Assembly (NCBI GenBank): GCA_900103495.1
Contig: FMWZ01000009.1
Span: 62,001-126,000, forward strand
Origin: Lachnospiraceae bacterium G11
Lineage (GTDB): Bacteria; Bacillota; Clostridia; Lachnospirales; Lachnospiraceae
Reading direction: 5' to 3'
Length of the DNA stretch: 64,000 bases
Below the pieces are notes generated by a model. The model saw nothing but the letters and a program-made list of their open reading frames with translations. It did no database searches and was not told where the DNA came from. The position numbers and the translations under genes were made by a program. Position 1 is the first letter of the stretch. Each line of letters starts with the position of its first letter. Positions 1 through 8,253 of this stretch are shown here, in pieces.

Positions 1-330
1 AGGGGTCTTCTCCTCTTCCTTCTTATCTCCCTCTTCTCCCTCAGGTTTGGAATCCCCCTCAAGTTTCTCTACAGGGGCTTCATTTGCAGGAGGCACGGGC
101 ATATCAACCCTTATCTTCATTCCTCCGATGGTTCCGGGAAAACCGGGGATATCCGTCATTGTGCCGGGATCCATCTTGGAAATCATATCCATGGTCTGAT
201 GCATGCAATCATCGCACACGCACATCCCGCCGGGAAGGTGGAACATTTTGCCCGCCTTGCTTTCGGGGCGATGGCACATGACACAGACTTCTTCATATTC
301 AGTCTTGTTGTTATCGTTTGTCTCTGACAT
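1..330 (-). CDS. clpX: ATP-dependent Clp protease ATP-binding subunit ClpX, N-terminal part
   Basis: The first 110 codons of a gene that continues past the window start. Residues 16-42 hold a Cys4 zinc finger (CVMC and CVCDDC pairs) with an RPESKAGKMFHLPGG segment between them, which matches the ClpX zinc-binding domain of Lachnospiraceae. An acidic Lys/Glu-rich linker follows from about residue 84, where the AAA+ domain would begin later than in E. coli ClpX. ClpX unfolds substrates for ClpP. The start is ATG at 328-330 with AAAGGAG seven bases upstream. The gene sits 22 bp downstream of the membrane protein at 353-2080. The AAA+ domain itself is not visible, so the call rests on the zinc finger. 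Confidence 0.72.
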   Translation of the reverse strand, partial: MSETNDNNKTEYEEVCVMCHRPESKAGKMFHLPGGMCVCDDCMHQTMDMISKMDPGTMTDIPGFPGTIGGMKIRVDMPVPPANEAPVEKLEGDSKPEGEEGDKKEEEKTP

Positions 331-352
331 TTATACTCCTTTGTTATGTAAA

Positions 353-2080
353 CTAATTAACCTGGTAAATATATAATTTATAGTAGCTTGTATCGGTTTC
401 TATAGGCTCATCTGTTAAAAGCGTAAGCCCCTCATCTTCTGCTCCTTCAATATATGCCGCAGAGAAAAGGTACTTTCCGCCAAGATTCTTTAAGGCTTCG
501 GAATCTATCTCGTAGTCGGCAAAGTAGAAGCCGCTTTTTTCCACAGTAAAATATCCGGGAATCTGAGCTGCATACAGGTAGCACCTGTTGCCCCACTCGT
601 CAAAATACGCCCTGATATAGTCATTCTTCGCAAGCTCGGGGGCTATTATCTTCCTGAACTCATGCTTGTATTCTACATCATAATTGTTGGAATATCCATC
701 CAAACACTTAAACCCGTTATAAAGGGCTGCTGCCGGAGATATGCCAAGGCTTACACACTTATAATCCTCTTTCTTCTCCCCTGTTGTGTCCTCGATGAAC
801 TTCGCCGCCTCGTCAAACACATCGGTCGCATAGTACTCATCCCAGGATAAAAGGGCTGAATCTCTGCTAAGTATCACCTTTGCGTTATCCTTCCAGGTAT
901 CGGCATGAATAAACAGGGCAAAGGTTAATGCGGCCACAAGGGCTGAAGCCACCGCAAGAATCCTGTTTTTCTCCAGCAGGAGCTCTATGGTGTCGGTCAA
1001 CATAACAAGTGCCATGGCAGGGGCAATCCAGTCGATTCTTGAAACCTGGAACCACCTTAAGGGTCCTGTGGCACTCATTCTAAGATTAACTACCGGTTCA
1101 CACTCGTAAAGGGCTGCGATAATTGCCATAAAAAGAAGTGCAAAGAAGGTGCGCCTAATGGCGATAAGTTTGACATTGCGGCCTTCCTTTTTTATGACTC
1201 CTACGTAAATCGCAGCAATAACAGCCATCAGTAAAATCAGCGTCCTCTCAAATCCTGAATGCTCCGCCCCCACAAGAAAGGCATTTGCGAAGGAATCAAG
1301 GAAGGGCTTTGCCACAAGAACAACTTCATCCTTATGGGATTTGTAGCCTCCCGCGCCGATTCCGAGGAGCTGCTTTACAAAGCTTAAATTACAAAGAATA
1401 TATGTGATAAAGAGCACTGCACCTCCAAAGAAGGTCCAGCTGGCTCTTGTTTTTTCTCTTTTACAAAGAAGGAAAATAAAATGAATTCCTGCTGCCGCAA
1501 GCATGGCAAAGCCTGATAATACCAGTGACGAGCCAAGGGCAGTAAGGATAATAAGTGCAAAGTATTTAATGGAACTCTTTCCTTTAAGCACCCCAACTCC
1601 TCTGTCCTCAAGGCAAAGGAAAGTGTAGGCAAGCATGGGAACTCCATACATTGAAAAGCCGTATACGTGGATGAAGGGTGCATAGGCGAAAATGAGGGCA
1701 ATACCTGCTGCCGTAAGGGTTCTGCTTCCCCTTTTTACAAGAAGAAGATACATGCCCACATAGCCGAAGGCCATGACAATATATCGCATTATGATAAAGG
1801 CCGTCAGTGGACTGAAAACTCTGAACAAAGGCACAAATAAAAGCGCAGGTGGAGTAAGGGCTGTTTTTGCCATACCGTTCATGAACTCCGGATAGACTGC
1901 CGAGCCGTCAAACATGTGTCTGGCCGCCAGAATATAGCAAAGCATCTCCCCGTCCATCTGATCATGGTTAACGAAGATGCTCCTTCCTCCCAAAAACACA
2001 AAAACAAGGGCTGAGGCTAAAGTTAGCCCCAGTCCCAGTAAAAACCACTTTTTACTTTCAAATACCGTCTTTTCCCTCAT
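353..2080 (-). CDS. Polytopic membrane protein, GT-C glycosyltransferase-like
   Basis: A 575-residue protein with about ten hydrophobic spans over its first 400 residues, starting near residue 12, then a soluble C-terminal domain of about 150 residues. The layout resembles GT-C enzymes that take sugar from polyprenyl-phosphate donors, but no signature motif is certain. It is not clearly a member of the GT-C-like family found elsewhere in this window. The ATG at 2078-2080 is preferred; a TTG at 2105-2107 in the same frame would add nine residues. Neither has a Shine-Dalgarno sequence. An extended -10 box ends seven bases before the ATG, so the message may be leaderless. It is followed by clpX. 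Confidence 0.6.
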   Translation of the reverse strand: MREKTVFESKKWFLLGLGLTLASALVFVFLGGRSIFVNHDQMDGEMLCYILAARHMFDGSAVYPEFMNGMAKTALTPPALLFVPLFRVFSPLTAFIIMRYIVMAFGYVGMYLLLVKRGSRTLTAAGIALIFAYAPFIHVYGFSMYGVPMLAYTFLCLEDRGVGVLKGKSSIKYFALIILTALGSSLVLSGFAMLAAAGIHFIFLLCKREKTRASWTFFGGAVLFITYILCNLSFVKQLLGIGAGGYKSHKDEVVLVAKPFLDSFANAFLVGAEHSGFERTLILLMAVIAAIYVGVIKKEGRNVKLIAIRRTFFALLFMAIIAALYECEPVVNLRMSATGPLRWFQVSRIDWIAPAMALVMLTDTIELLLEKNRILAVASALVAALTFALFIHADTWKDNAKVILSRDSALLSWDEYYATDVFDEAAKFIEDTTGEKKEDYKCVSLGISPAAALYNGFKCLDGYSNNYDVEYKHEFRKIIAPELAKNDYIRAYFDEWGNRCYLYAAQIPGYFTVEKSGFYFADYEIDSEALKNLGGKYLFSAAYIEGAEDEGLTLLTDEPIETDTSYYKLYIYQVN

Positions 2081-2087
2081 GCAAACT

Positions 2088-2096
2088 ATTATATCA
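2088..2096 (-). promoter_or_regulatory. Extended -10 promoter of the 353-2080 gene
   Basis: On the minus strand this reads TGATATAAT, a TG-extended -10 box. Its last base is seven bases before the ATG at 2080, so transcription should start at or next to the start codon. No good -35 box is visible. The run GATATGATATAATAGTT is repeated exactly upstream of glf. Confidence 0.55.
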
Positions 2097-2117
2097 TATC
2101 CGACCAATTACGCAAAA

Positions 2118-2145
2118 AAAGAACGGGCCCACAGGCCCGTTCTTT
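2118..2145 (-). terminator. Intrinsic terminator of the HtrA gene
   Basis: A 12-bp perfect stem (AAAGAACGGGCC and its complement) around a four-base loop, followed on the minus strand by a T run. It lies just after the HtrA gene. Confidence 0.85.
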
Positions 2146-2171
2146 TGAAAGAGGTATTCAATTAATATGAT

Positions 2172-3569
2172 TTAGTCTGTCTGGATATCTGCTCTGGAGC
2201 CGAGGGTAATGTCGACTGTAACATCCTCGAATCCGTTGGCGCCGTAACGCTTGATATCAATCTCTGTATGAGTTCCGCCGGGCAGGTATGTGAGGGCCTT
2301 CTGAAGGTCTGCATAGCTTCCCACTTCCTCATTATCGATACCTACGATGATATCGCCGGTTCTGATTCCTGCTTCCTCAGCGGGGGTTCCCTCGTAAACC
2401 TTGGCTACGTAAACGCCTGCAGGCATTCCGTCCATAACGTTTGCGGGCTGAATTCCGATGTATCCTATATCATCTTCTGAATCAACCTTGGTCTTTGTAT
2501 CCTTAAGCATCAGCTCTGCGATGATAGGCTTTGCACTTGAAATGGGGATTGCATATCCCATACCTTCGATGGTCTCGCCACCGATCTTGTTGGAGTTGAT
2601 TCCGATTACTTCACCGTTATAGTTAAGAAGTGCACCACCTGAGTTACCGGGGTTGATGGCTGCGTTGGTCTGAATAAATGTACCTGTGCTGCCGTCCTCC
2701 ATCTCTATTTCTCTGTTAAGAGCGCTGACAATACCGTTTGTAACCGACTGGCCATATCCAAGGGCATTACCGATGGCGATGACGGGCTCACCAAGTTTCA
2801 GTGAATCTGAATCTCCAAGACTTGCTATCTTAATCTCATTGAGAGTGCTCTCATCCATGTCGGCAAGCTTTACGGCTACAACCGCAAGGTCCATGTTCTT
2901 GTTGGTACCCTTTACGTTTGCCTGATAAACTGAATCGTCATTGAAAGTAATCTCGATGGTCTCGGCACCGTTTATAACGTGATAGTTTGTGACAATTAAA
3001 AGCTCCGTATCATTCTTTCCGACGATGATTCCGCTGCCTCGTCCTTCCTGCTCCTCTGAGAAAACTCTTCCCCAGTAGTTGTAGTTGACGATGGCCTTGT
3101 TTGTAACGGAAACCATTGAAGGCATTACTGACTCAACAACTTCGCTGATATCGGACTCAATTACCTTTGAAACCTCGGTGCTTACAGCAGGCTTGGTTCC
3201 TTCCTCCGCCTTGGCATCCTTATTAAGATCTGCCGTATCGGTTTTGTTGATTGTGGTTCCTTCAGCTATCTGAGAAGCCTTGTTACCGAGTCCGAAGTAA
3301 TTGTATACTCCGTAAAAAGTAGCTCCCGCACAAGCTCCAAAGAAAACTCCCAAAACTGCCACAAGGATTAATTTCTTAAAGAAGCCTCCAACCTTACCGG
3401 GTTTCTTCTCTTTTTTCGGAGGCACCGGTGTGGTGTTGGGGAATGGTGTTCCATTGGGGTTCTGATAACCCTGGTTAAAATTATAATTGCTGTAGGATGA
3501 CGGTCCGTAATTAGTGTTTGGGGTGGAACCAGTATCCTGATTGTTTGTCGTGTTATTTTCTTCGTACAT
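2172..3569 (-). CDS. htrA: HtrA/DegP-type serine protease with PDZ domain, membrane anchored
   Basis: 465 residues. An Asn/Tyr/Pro-rich cytoplasmic N-terminus (1-60) leads to one membrane span (about 66-90), a linker, a trypsin-like domain and one C-terminal PDZ domain (about 365-455). The catalytic triad is visible: His197 in TNYHVING, Asp227 in NMDLAVV and Ser310 in PGNSGGALL. The family degrades or refolds damaged proteins outside the membrane. ATG at 3567-3569 is chosen because AGGAGG lies eight bases upstream; an ATG 28 codons earlier has no such site. It is probably monocistronic, with a terminator at 2118-2145. Confidence 0.9.
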   Translation of the reverse strand: MYEENNTTNNQDTGSTPNTNYGPSSYSNYNFNQGYQNPNGTPFPNTTPVPPKKEKKPGKVGGFFKKLILVAVLGVFFGACAGATFYGVYNYFGLGNKASQIAEGTTINKTDTADLNKDAKAEEGTKPAVSTEVSKVIESDISEVVESVMPSMVSVTNKAIVNYNYWGRVFSEEQEGRGSGIIVGKNDTELLIVTNYHVINGAETIEITFNDDSVYQANVKGTNKNMDLAVVAVKLADMDESTLNEIKIASLGDSDSLKLGEPVIAIGNALGYGQSVTNGIVSALNREIEMEDGSTGTFIQTNAAINPGNSGGALLNYNGEVIGINSNKIGGETIEGMGYAIPISSAKPIIAELMLKDTKTKVDSEDDIGYIGIQPANVMDGMPAGVYVAKVYEGTPAEEAGIRTGDIIVGIDNEEVGSYADLQKALTYLPGGTHTEIDIKRYGANGFEDVTVDITLGSRADIQTD

Positions 3570-3776
3570 ACAAATTACCTCCTCTATTACGGCAAGTTTA
3601 ACTTGTCTGAATGCTGTCGAATGTCCTTTTTTGTAATGTCGCGTAAAATACACACGACAACAAAAAAGGCTCTTTTCTGTAATCGCATTTACATTGGAGG
3701 GAACTTCCTTTCCCTCACCTACAACTCACAGTCTAGAGGTAATTTGTGTTTTTTTTGTGTTTTTTGTATTAAAAAA

Positions 3777-4724
3777 CTATGATTTTTCTTCACAAATATG
3801 AGCCCAGTATCCGGGATTCATGGTGTATTTCATAATCTTTTCACGGCTTAAAGCCTTGAAAGCACGGCCTTTTTTGTAGCCAAGATACTTATTACCCGAA
3901 AGCCATACCAATTTGAATATGGAAAAAACCGCCCCTCTCCTAAGCAGAGAAGCTGCATTCTTAAGAACCATCTTTACGCCCTCGGACTCGGACTTAATTC
4001 CTTCAAACACCTCAGGGTGGCAGGTCTGTGAAACTCCAAGGTCGAAGTTTCTGTGAAACTGTTCACGGCCGGTGTAGTTGTGGGAGTGAATCACCTTTGC
4101 CTCTGCCACGTATGCAATCTTATATCCGGCATTTACCGCATGGCCTGCATAAACCATATCCTCGTTAAATATGGCGGGATAGTCGAATCCATTAAGCTTC
4201 ATATATATATCCTTTTTGTACATGGCGCACACGTTGGAGCAGAAGAAGGTTTTGATTCCAAGGCGTTCTATATCCTCTTCTCCTTTAATGACACTTGTGT
4301 CAGGATAGTTGAAATCTCTTGTAAGTCTTTCTATCTTATTACACTTCTCATCCGGAAGCTGCCTTGCGTAGGCCACCGCCACATCCTCATTGGAATCTAG
4401 CACCTTAATCAGTTCCTTAAGAAGATTGTTATCGTAAGGAACCGCATCCTGGGTCATGAACAAAACATAGGGCGTCTCTGTCATAAGAAGCCCCTCGTGG
4501 CGGGTTCTTCCGTGATCAAACTCTTCCCTCTTTATATGAAAAACCTTAAGGTTCTCATATCCCGAAACCCACTCGGAAGACACAGCCTTATCCCACAGAA
4601 CTTCTTCTGTATTTATCACAAATATCTTATTGATATTTTCTGACATTCCTGTCATTAATCTCTCAATAAGACTTATAAATTTCTCATCAGGTTTGTAGGT
4701 TGGGATTACTATATCTACCTTCAT
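3777..4724 (-). CDS. Family 2 glycosyltransferase, rhamnosyltransferase-like
   Basis: 315 residues. The N-terminus MKVDIVIPTYKPDE and the stretch FDHGRTRHEG followed by MTQDAVPYD fit the GT-A fold of GT2 enzymes of the rhamnosyltransferase group, with the DxD-like region at QDAVP. A membrane-proximal helix is possible near residue 265. It should add a sugar to a lipid-linked surface glycan on the inner face of the membrane. The start has AGAAGGA about seven bases upstream. It is transcribed divergently from the GT2 gene at 4779; their promoters share a short gap. The sugar specificity is not readable. Confidence 0.8.
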   Translation of the reverse strand: MKVDIVIPTYKPDEKFISLIERLMTGMSENINKIFVINTEEVLWDKAVSSEWVSGYENLKVFHIKREEFDHGRTRHEGLLMTETPYVLFMTQDAVPYDNNLLKELIKVLDSNEDVAVAYARQLPDEKCNKIERLTRDFNYPDTSVIKGEEDIERLGIKTFFCSNVCAMYKKDIYMKLNGFDYPAIFNEDMVYAGHAVNAGYKIAYVAEAKVIHSHNYTGREQFHRNFDLGVSQTCHPEVFEGIKSESEGVKMVLKNAASLLRRGAVFSIFKLVWLSGNKYLGYKKGRAFKALSREKIMKYTMNPGYWAHICEEKS

Positions 4725-4742
4725 TTGCCCGTCCTTCTTACG

Positions 4743-4771
4743 TTGACATTGTTTATAAAAGAAAATAAAAT
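4743..4771 (+). promoter_or_regulatory. SigA-type promoter of the 4779 GT2 gene
   Basis: TTGACA (4743-4748), 17-base spacer, TAAAAT (4766-4771). The -10 box ends seven bases before the ATG at 4779, so the predicted transcript starts at or beside the start codon. Confidence 0.75.
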
Positions 4772-4778
4772 AGTCTTT

Positions 4779-5489
4779 ATGAATAACTTATACATAGTCA
4801 TGCCCGCTTACAATGAAGAAGCAACTATCGATGCCACGGTGAAAAGCTGGTACCCCATTTTAAACCTGGCAGGGGAAAATTCAAAGCTCATCGTCGCAGA
4901 CAGCGGAAGCACTGACAGAACTCACGAAATATTGCTTGGGCTTAAAGATTACCTTCCCAAGCTTGAAATACTTGATACCGATCACCCGGGACACGGTCCG
5001 AAATTAATTGCTCTATATCAATATGCCATCGATGACGGCGCCGATTTGATATTCCAGACCGATTCCGACGGCCAGACCAATCCGGCTGAATTTGAAGCCT
5101 TCCTAAAGGATCTAAACGAAGACGATCTTGATGCCGTTATAGGTACCCGCCCCGTAAGAGGAGACGGCAAATCCAGAGCCTTTGTGGAAAAGGTGGTATG
5201 CATGCTCCTTGGGCTTTACTTTGGAATCAAGGTTACGGACGCCAACGCTCCTTTCAGACTTATGAAATCCGAAGTGGTGGCAAAGTACTTAAGCCGCTTT
5301 GATAAGCATTACAATCTTCCGAATATAATGCTCACAACCTTCTTTGTATATTATAAAGAAAAAGTAAGCTTTAAGGAAATAACTTTTAAGCAAAGAAGCG
5401 CAGGAAAGGCTTCCTTAAATATTCCCAAGATTACAAAGATTGGTATTCACGCCTTATCTGATTTCAGACGTTTCAAGAAAGGCCTGTAA
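4779..5489 (+). CDS. Family 2 glycosyltransferase, dolichyl-phosphate-mannose-synthase-like
   Basis: 236 residues counted from ATG at 4779. NNLYIVMPAYNEE opens a GT2 fold, ADSGSTDRT marks the nucleotide-binding loop and QTDSDGQTNP the metal-binding DxD region. The length and absence of C-terminal membrane spans fit an enzyme that loads a sugar onto a polyprenyl phosphate, a donor for the GT-C-like proteins nearby; this is inference. A TTG at 4725 would extend it by 18 residues but would overlap the -35 and -10 boxes. No Shine-Dalgarno is present, consistent with a leaderless message. The 3' end overlaps the convergent gene at 5447 by 43 bp. Confidence 0.78.
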   Translation: MNNLYIVMPAYNEEATIDATVKSWYPILNLAGENSKLIVADSGSTDRTHEILLGLKDYLPKLEILDTDHPGHGPKLIALYQYAIDDGADLIFQTDSDGQTNPAEFEAFLKDLNEDDLDAVIGTRPVRGDGKSRAFVEKVVCMLLGLYFGIKVTDANAPFRLMKSEVVAKYLSRFDKHYNLPNIMLTTFFVYYKEKVSFKEITFKQRSAGKASLNIPKITKIGIHALSDFRRFKKGL

Positions 5490-7048
5490 CTAAAGGCCAG
5501 CACCACCATCAAAGGTGCGTAAAGGTAAAGGTATCTTGCCCTTGCCTCGAATATTGAAACAAACATTATAATAGCCAGTATTGAAAGCCTTGCGGCAATC
5601 TCCGCAGGGCTTGTTTTTTCGTCTTTTTTAAGGATGCTTGAGGACATGAGAACAAGGATTACTACCCATATAAACTGAGCTATGGTGTGGAAGAACCTGT
5701 AGCCGAACTCTCCTGCCTTTGTACCCGTAATCTCAGGAGAATAATATAAACCCCTGATAAAGGACGTAAGTATCCCGTCATAGTCTGTTATTCCGCGATA
5801 GAAGGCTCCCTCATTGCCCCAGGAAAAGGTTCCGTCGTTAAAGTTTACCAGTGACTTCCTCTCCATGTGAACCAGAAACTTTCTAAGGCCCATATCCCTT
5901 ATTCTTTCTTTTGTGGCCTCGATGTCTCCGGCATTTCTTGATGCCTTGTCGGGAAAGCTTCCGGTGAAGTTAACGTCCCTCTGGTCATAGGTTCCGCAGG
6001 TGTCAAAGTTTGCACCCATGTAAACGAAATGAGCCACGCCATATTCCTTATCGGGGTCAAGATCTGCCCCCATAAGCTTCATGGCTCCCAGGTTTATAAG
6101 AAGGCAAATAATATAGCCAACCAAAGTTCCGAGAACAATAAACATAAGGCGGTTAAGAGTAAGTCTTCTCGCCGTACCCTTTGAGCCAAAGAGCCTGTCT
6201 ATTATCTCCACCATCACAATGCTTATAAAAGCCAAAAGAACAGTAGGCTTAATCATGTAGCCAAAGAATGCAAAAAGCGAGGCAAGAAGCCAGCCCAAAG
6301 CATATGTGACACTGTCGTCATATTTTCTGATTACTTTCTCGTAAACCCAGATAATAAGGATGGGGAAAAGAATGCTGTAGGTATCGGAGTATGGAATACA
6401 AATCCAGGGATTAAGCCCAATCCACACTGCAAATACACCCCAGGCGCCCCAGGCTTTCTTCTCGCTTCCCGTAAAGATTCTCACAAGGTCGAAGGTGAAG
6501 ATTCCGGAAAGGTTAACCATCATAACGCTTCCGAATACCATGGGAAAATACGTCATATTCTCCCCTTTGAAGCCAAGGAAATTAAATATCTTAAGAAGCC
6601 ATGTAAGAACGGCCACAAGCATCATATTGTTGGGGTGCTGTGAAAAGTAAGTATCGTTTCCGACACTTCCGTCATAAAACGCGATGCTCCTTGCCATCTC
6701 AGTAAGAGAGCCGCAATCCCAGCCGGTATCAAGGTATATATTTCTTGCAACAATAAGCTCAATTACAAGTAAGCCAAGACTTGCAAAGATAATACCCATA
6801 TACCTTCTCTTCTTTGGGGTCTCTTCGGGGGAGGAGATTTCTGCGGATTTTTTCTTTTGCCAAAAATAAATGCAGGCGGTGGCAAGGGCTATTATTGCCA
6901 CAATTGCCGCATTAGAAAAAAAGCTCATATTCTTGTAGAGATAGTCGATTCGTCTGTCCCTTACGATAATAAGAGCCAATATTCCAAGCAAAGAAGCCAG
7001 GGTAAGATATTTAATTATTCCAAAAAGGAGAGATTTGATTTTTTCCAT
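5447..7048 (-). CDS. GT-C-like polytopic membrane glycosyltransferase
   Basis: 533 residues with about eleven hydrophobic spans and a large extracellular loop near residues 300-420 containing VNFNDGTFSW. It shares this loop motif, an MG-x-N segment and a final EARARY-L motif before the last span with the proteins at 13852, 61833 and 63379, so these four form one family. GT-C proteins transfer sugars from polyprenyl-phosphate donors outside the membrane. The start at 7048 follows the terminator at 7061-7083 directly and has no Shine-Dalgarno; a weak TGCTTTTAT box lies just upstream, so initiation is unclear. The 3' end overlaps the convergent GT2 gene, its likely donor synthase. Confidence 0.7.
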   Translation of the reverse strand: MEKIKSLLFGIIKYLTLASLLGILALIIVRDRRIDYLYKNMSFFSNAAIVAIIALATACIYFWQKKKSAEISSPEETPKKRRYMGIIFASLGLLVIELIVARNIYLDTGWDCGSLTEMARSIAFYDGSVGNDTYFSQHPNNMMLVAVLTWLLKIFNFLGFKGENMTYFPMVFGSVMMVNLSGIFTFDLVRIFTGSEKKAWGAWGVFAVWIGLNPWICIPYSDTYSILFPILIIWVYEKVIRKYDDSVTYALGWLLASLFAFFGYMIKPTVLLAFISIVMVEIIDRLFGSKGTARRLTLNRLMFIVLGTLVGYIICLLINLGAMKLMGADLDPDKEYGVAHFVYMGANFDTCGTYDQRDVNFTGSFPDKASRNAGDIEATKERIRDMGLRKFLVHMERKSLVNFNDGTFSWGNEGAFYRGITDYDGILTSFIRGLYYSPEITGTKAGEFGYRFFHTIAQFIWVVILVLMSSSILKKDEKTSPAEIAARLSILAIIMFVSIFEARARYLYLYAPLMVVLAFSYRPFLKRLKSDKA

Positions 7049-7060
7049 AAAATAAAAGCA

Positions 7061-7083
7061 GGGAGTCGCAGTTAACGACTCCC
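7061..7083 (-). terminator. Intrinsic terminator of the 16.0-7.1 kb glycan operon
   Basis: An eight-bp perfect stem (GGGAGTCG with CGACTCCC), seven-base loop, then a T-rich tract on the minus strand. It follows the LCP gene. Confidence 0.8.
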
Positions 7084-7098
7084 TTTGATTTTCAATCT

Positions 7099-8229
7099 TT
7101 AGTTAAGATATGCCTGGGTATCGCCCTTAATCACATCGCTGTATTTGTTGATTTCCTCAGAAACCTGATAATCGTTCTCGTCAAAGAGGAATCTGTGAAG
7201 CTCTTTAACATTGCTTGCAAGGTCCACGGGAACTACGCAGCTTCCGTTTGCTCCGATGGTGCCTGAGCCTCTGAACTGCTCGAAGGGAAGTCCGTCGTCA
7301 GCAACAATCTTGTACTGTGTAACCTCTCCGAGAACTGTGAGGATTTCCTCAAGGTTAAGAGATGTGTAAACCTCAGGGAATACTGCCTCTGCAATCTTGT
7401 TAAGAGATGTAACGTTTGCCTTCTTAGCCTGTTCCATACAAGCCTTGATAACCTCTCTCTGACGGAAGGTTCTCATGTAGTCATCACCCTTGGTGTAACG
7501 GATACGGCAATAAGCTGTTGCCTGAAGTCCGTCAAGGAGCTGATAGCCTGTGGAAGTAACCTCTGTGTAGGGGCGCTTTAAGTTCTCAGCGATACACATC
7601 TGGTAATTGTTAATATGCTTAATCTCTTCTTCGTCAACGTCAATCCATACGCCGCCCAATGCATCAATTGCATCTGTAAGGCCCTGGAAACCGACTGTTA
7701 CGAAATCAGTGATATTAAGGTCAAGGTTCATGTTAAGCATCATCATTGCCTGCTTGGGACCGCCGTTAGCGTATGCTGCGTTACACTTACCGTACTTGTC
7801 GTTACCTTTGTTAAGGTAAGTATCACGGTAAACTGAGCAAAGCTTAACTTCCTTTGTGTCCTGGTTGATGGATGCGATAATAATTGTATCGGAACGTGTT
7901 CCCTTCTCAAGAGCTCCTGTTGTGGAGTCAACACCGAAAAGTGCGATGTTACGGTAGCCCTTCAGTGTCTCGTTCTCGAGAACCGTTTCGTTCATCTTCT
8001 CCTGAATTTCGCCCTCATTTAACTCTACTCTTGTAGGTGCCTCATTACTTAACACCTTAAAGATACCCTCACCGCGGATAGCCATGATAACTACCACCAG
8101 CATTAAGAGAATAACGATGATTTCAACTCCGAGAATGATAGCTCTTTTCTTTCTCTGAGCCTCTCTCTGTCTGGGGTCATCACGACGTGCGCGTCTTCTA
8201 GGCGCAGGTCTTCTGTCCTGTGTTGCCAT
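7099..8229 (-). CDS. LytR-CpsA-Psr (LCP) family glycopolymer transferase
   Basis: 376 residues: an Arg-rich cytoplasmic tail (1-28), one membrane span (about 30-50) and an extracellular LCP domain with the family features FGVDSTTG, RSDTIIIASINQDTK, SVYRDTYL and RQREVIKA. LCP enzymes move undecaprenyl-linked glycans onto peptidoglycan. It is the last gene of the glycan operon, directly after the priming transferase, which fits attachment of the glycan assembled by that operon. GGAGG lies nine bases before the ATG. Confidence 0.9.
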   Translation of the reverse strand: MATQDRRPAPRRRARRDDPRQREAQRKKRAIILGVEIIVILLMLVVVIMAIRGEGIFKVLSNEAPTRVELNEGEIQEKMNETVLENETLKGYRNIALFGVDSTTGALEKGTRSDTIIIASINQDTKEVKLCSVYRDTYLNKGNDKYGKCNAAYANGGPKQAMMMLNMNLDLNITDFVTVGFQGLTDAIDALGGVWIDVDEEEIKHINNYQMCIAENLKRPYTEVTSTGYQLLDGLQATAYCRIRYTKGDDYMRTFRQREVIKACMEQAKKANVTSLNKIAEAVFPEVYTSLNLEEILTVLGEVTQYKIVADDGLPFEQFRGSGTIGANGSCVVPVDLASNVKELHRFLFDENDYQVSEEINKYSDVIKGDTQAYLN

Positions 8230-8253
8230 TTCTTAATTCCTCCGTATTACCTG

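Noticed and set aside
759-790. LPXTG-type sorting signal in surface protein 1 (residue positions)
   Set aside because: No LPxTG or close variant precedes the C-terminal span in any of the three proteins, and no sortase gene lies in the window.
4773-4780. A fourth GTCTTTAT box of the ECF-like motif
   Set aside because: The sequence GTCTTTAT occurs here, but the hexamer 17 bases upstream does not resemble GA(A/G)CC(A/T) and a strong SigA promoter overlaps it. Chance is the simpler reading.
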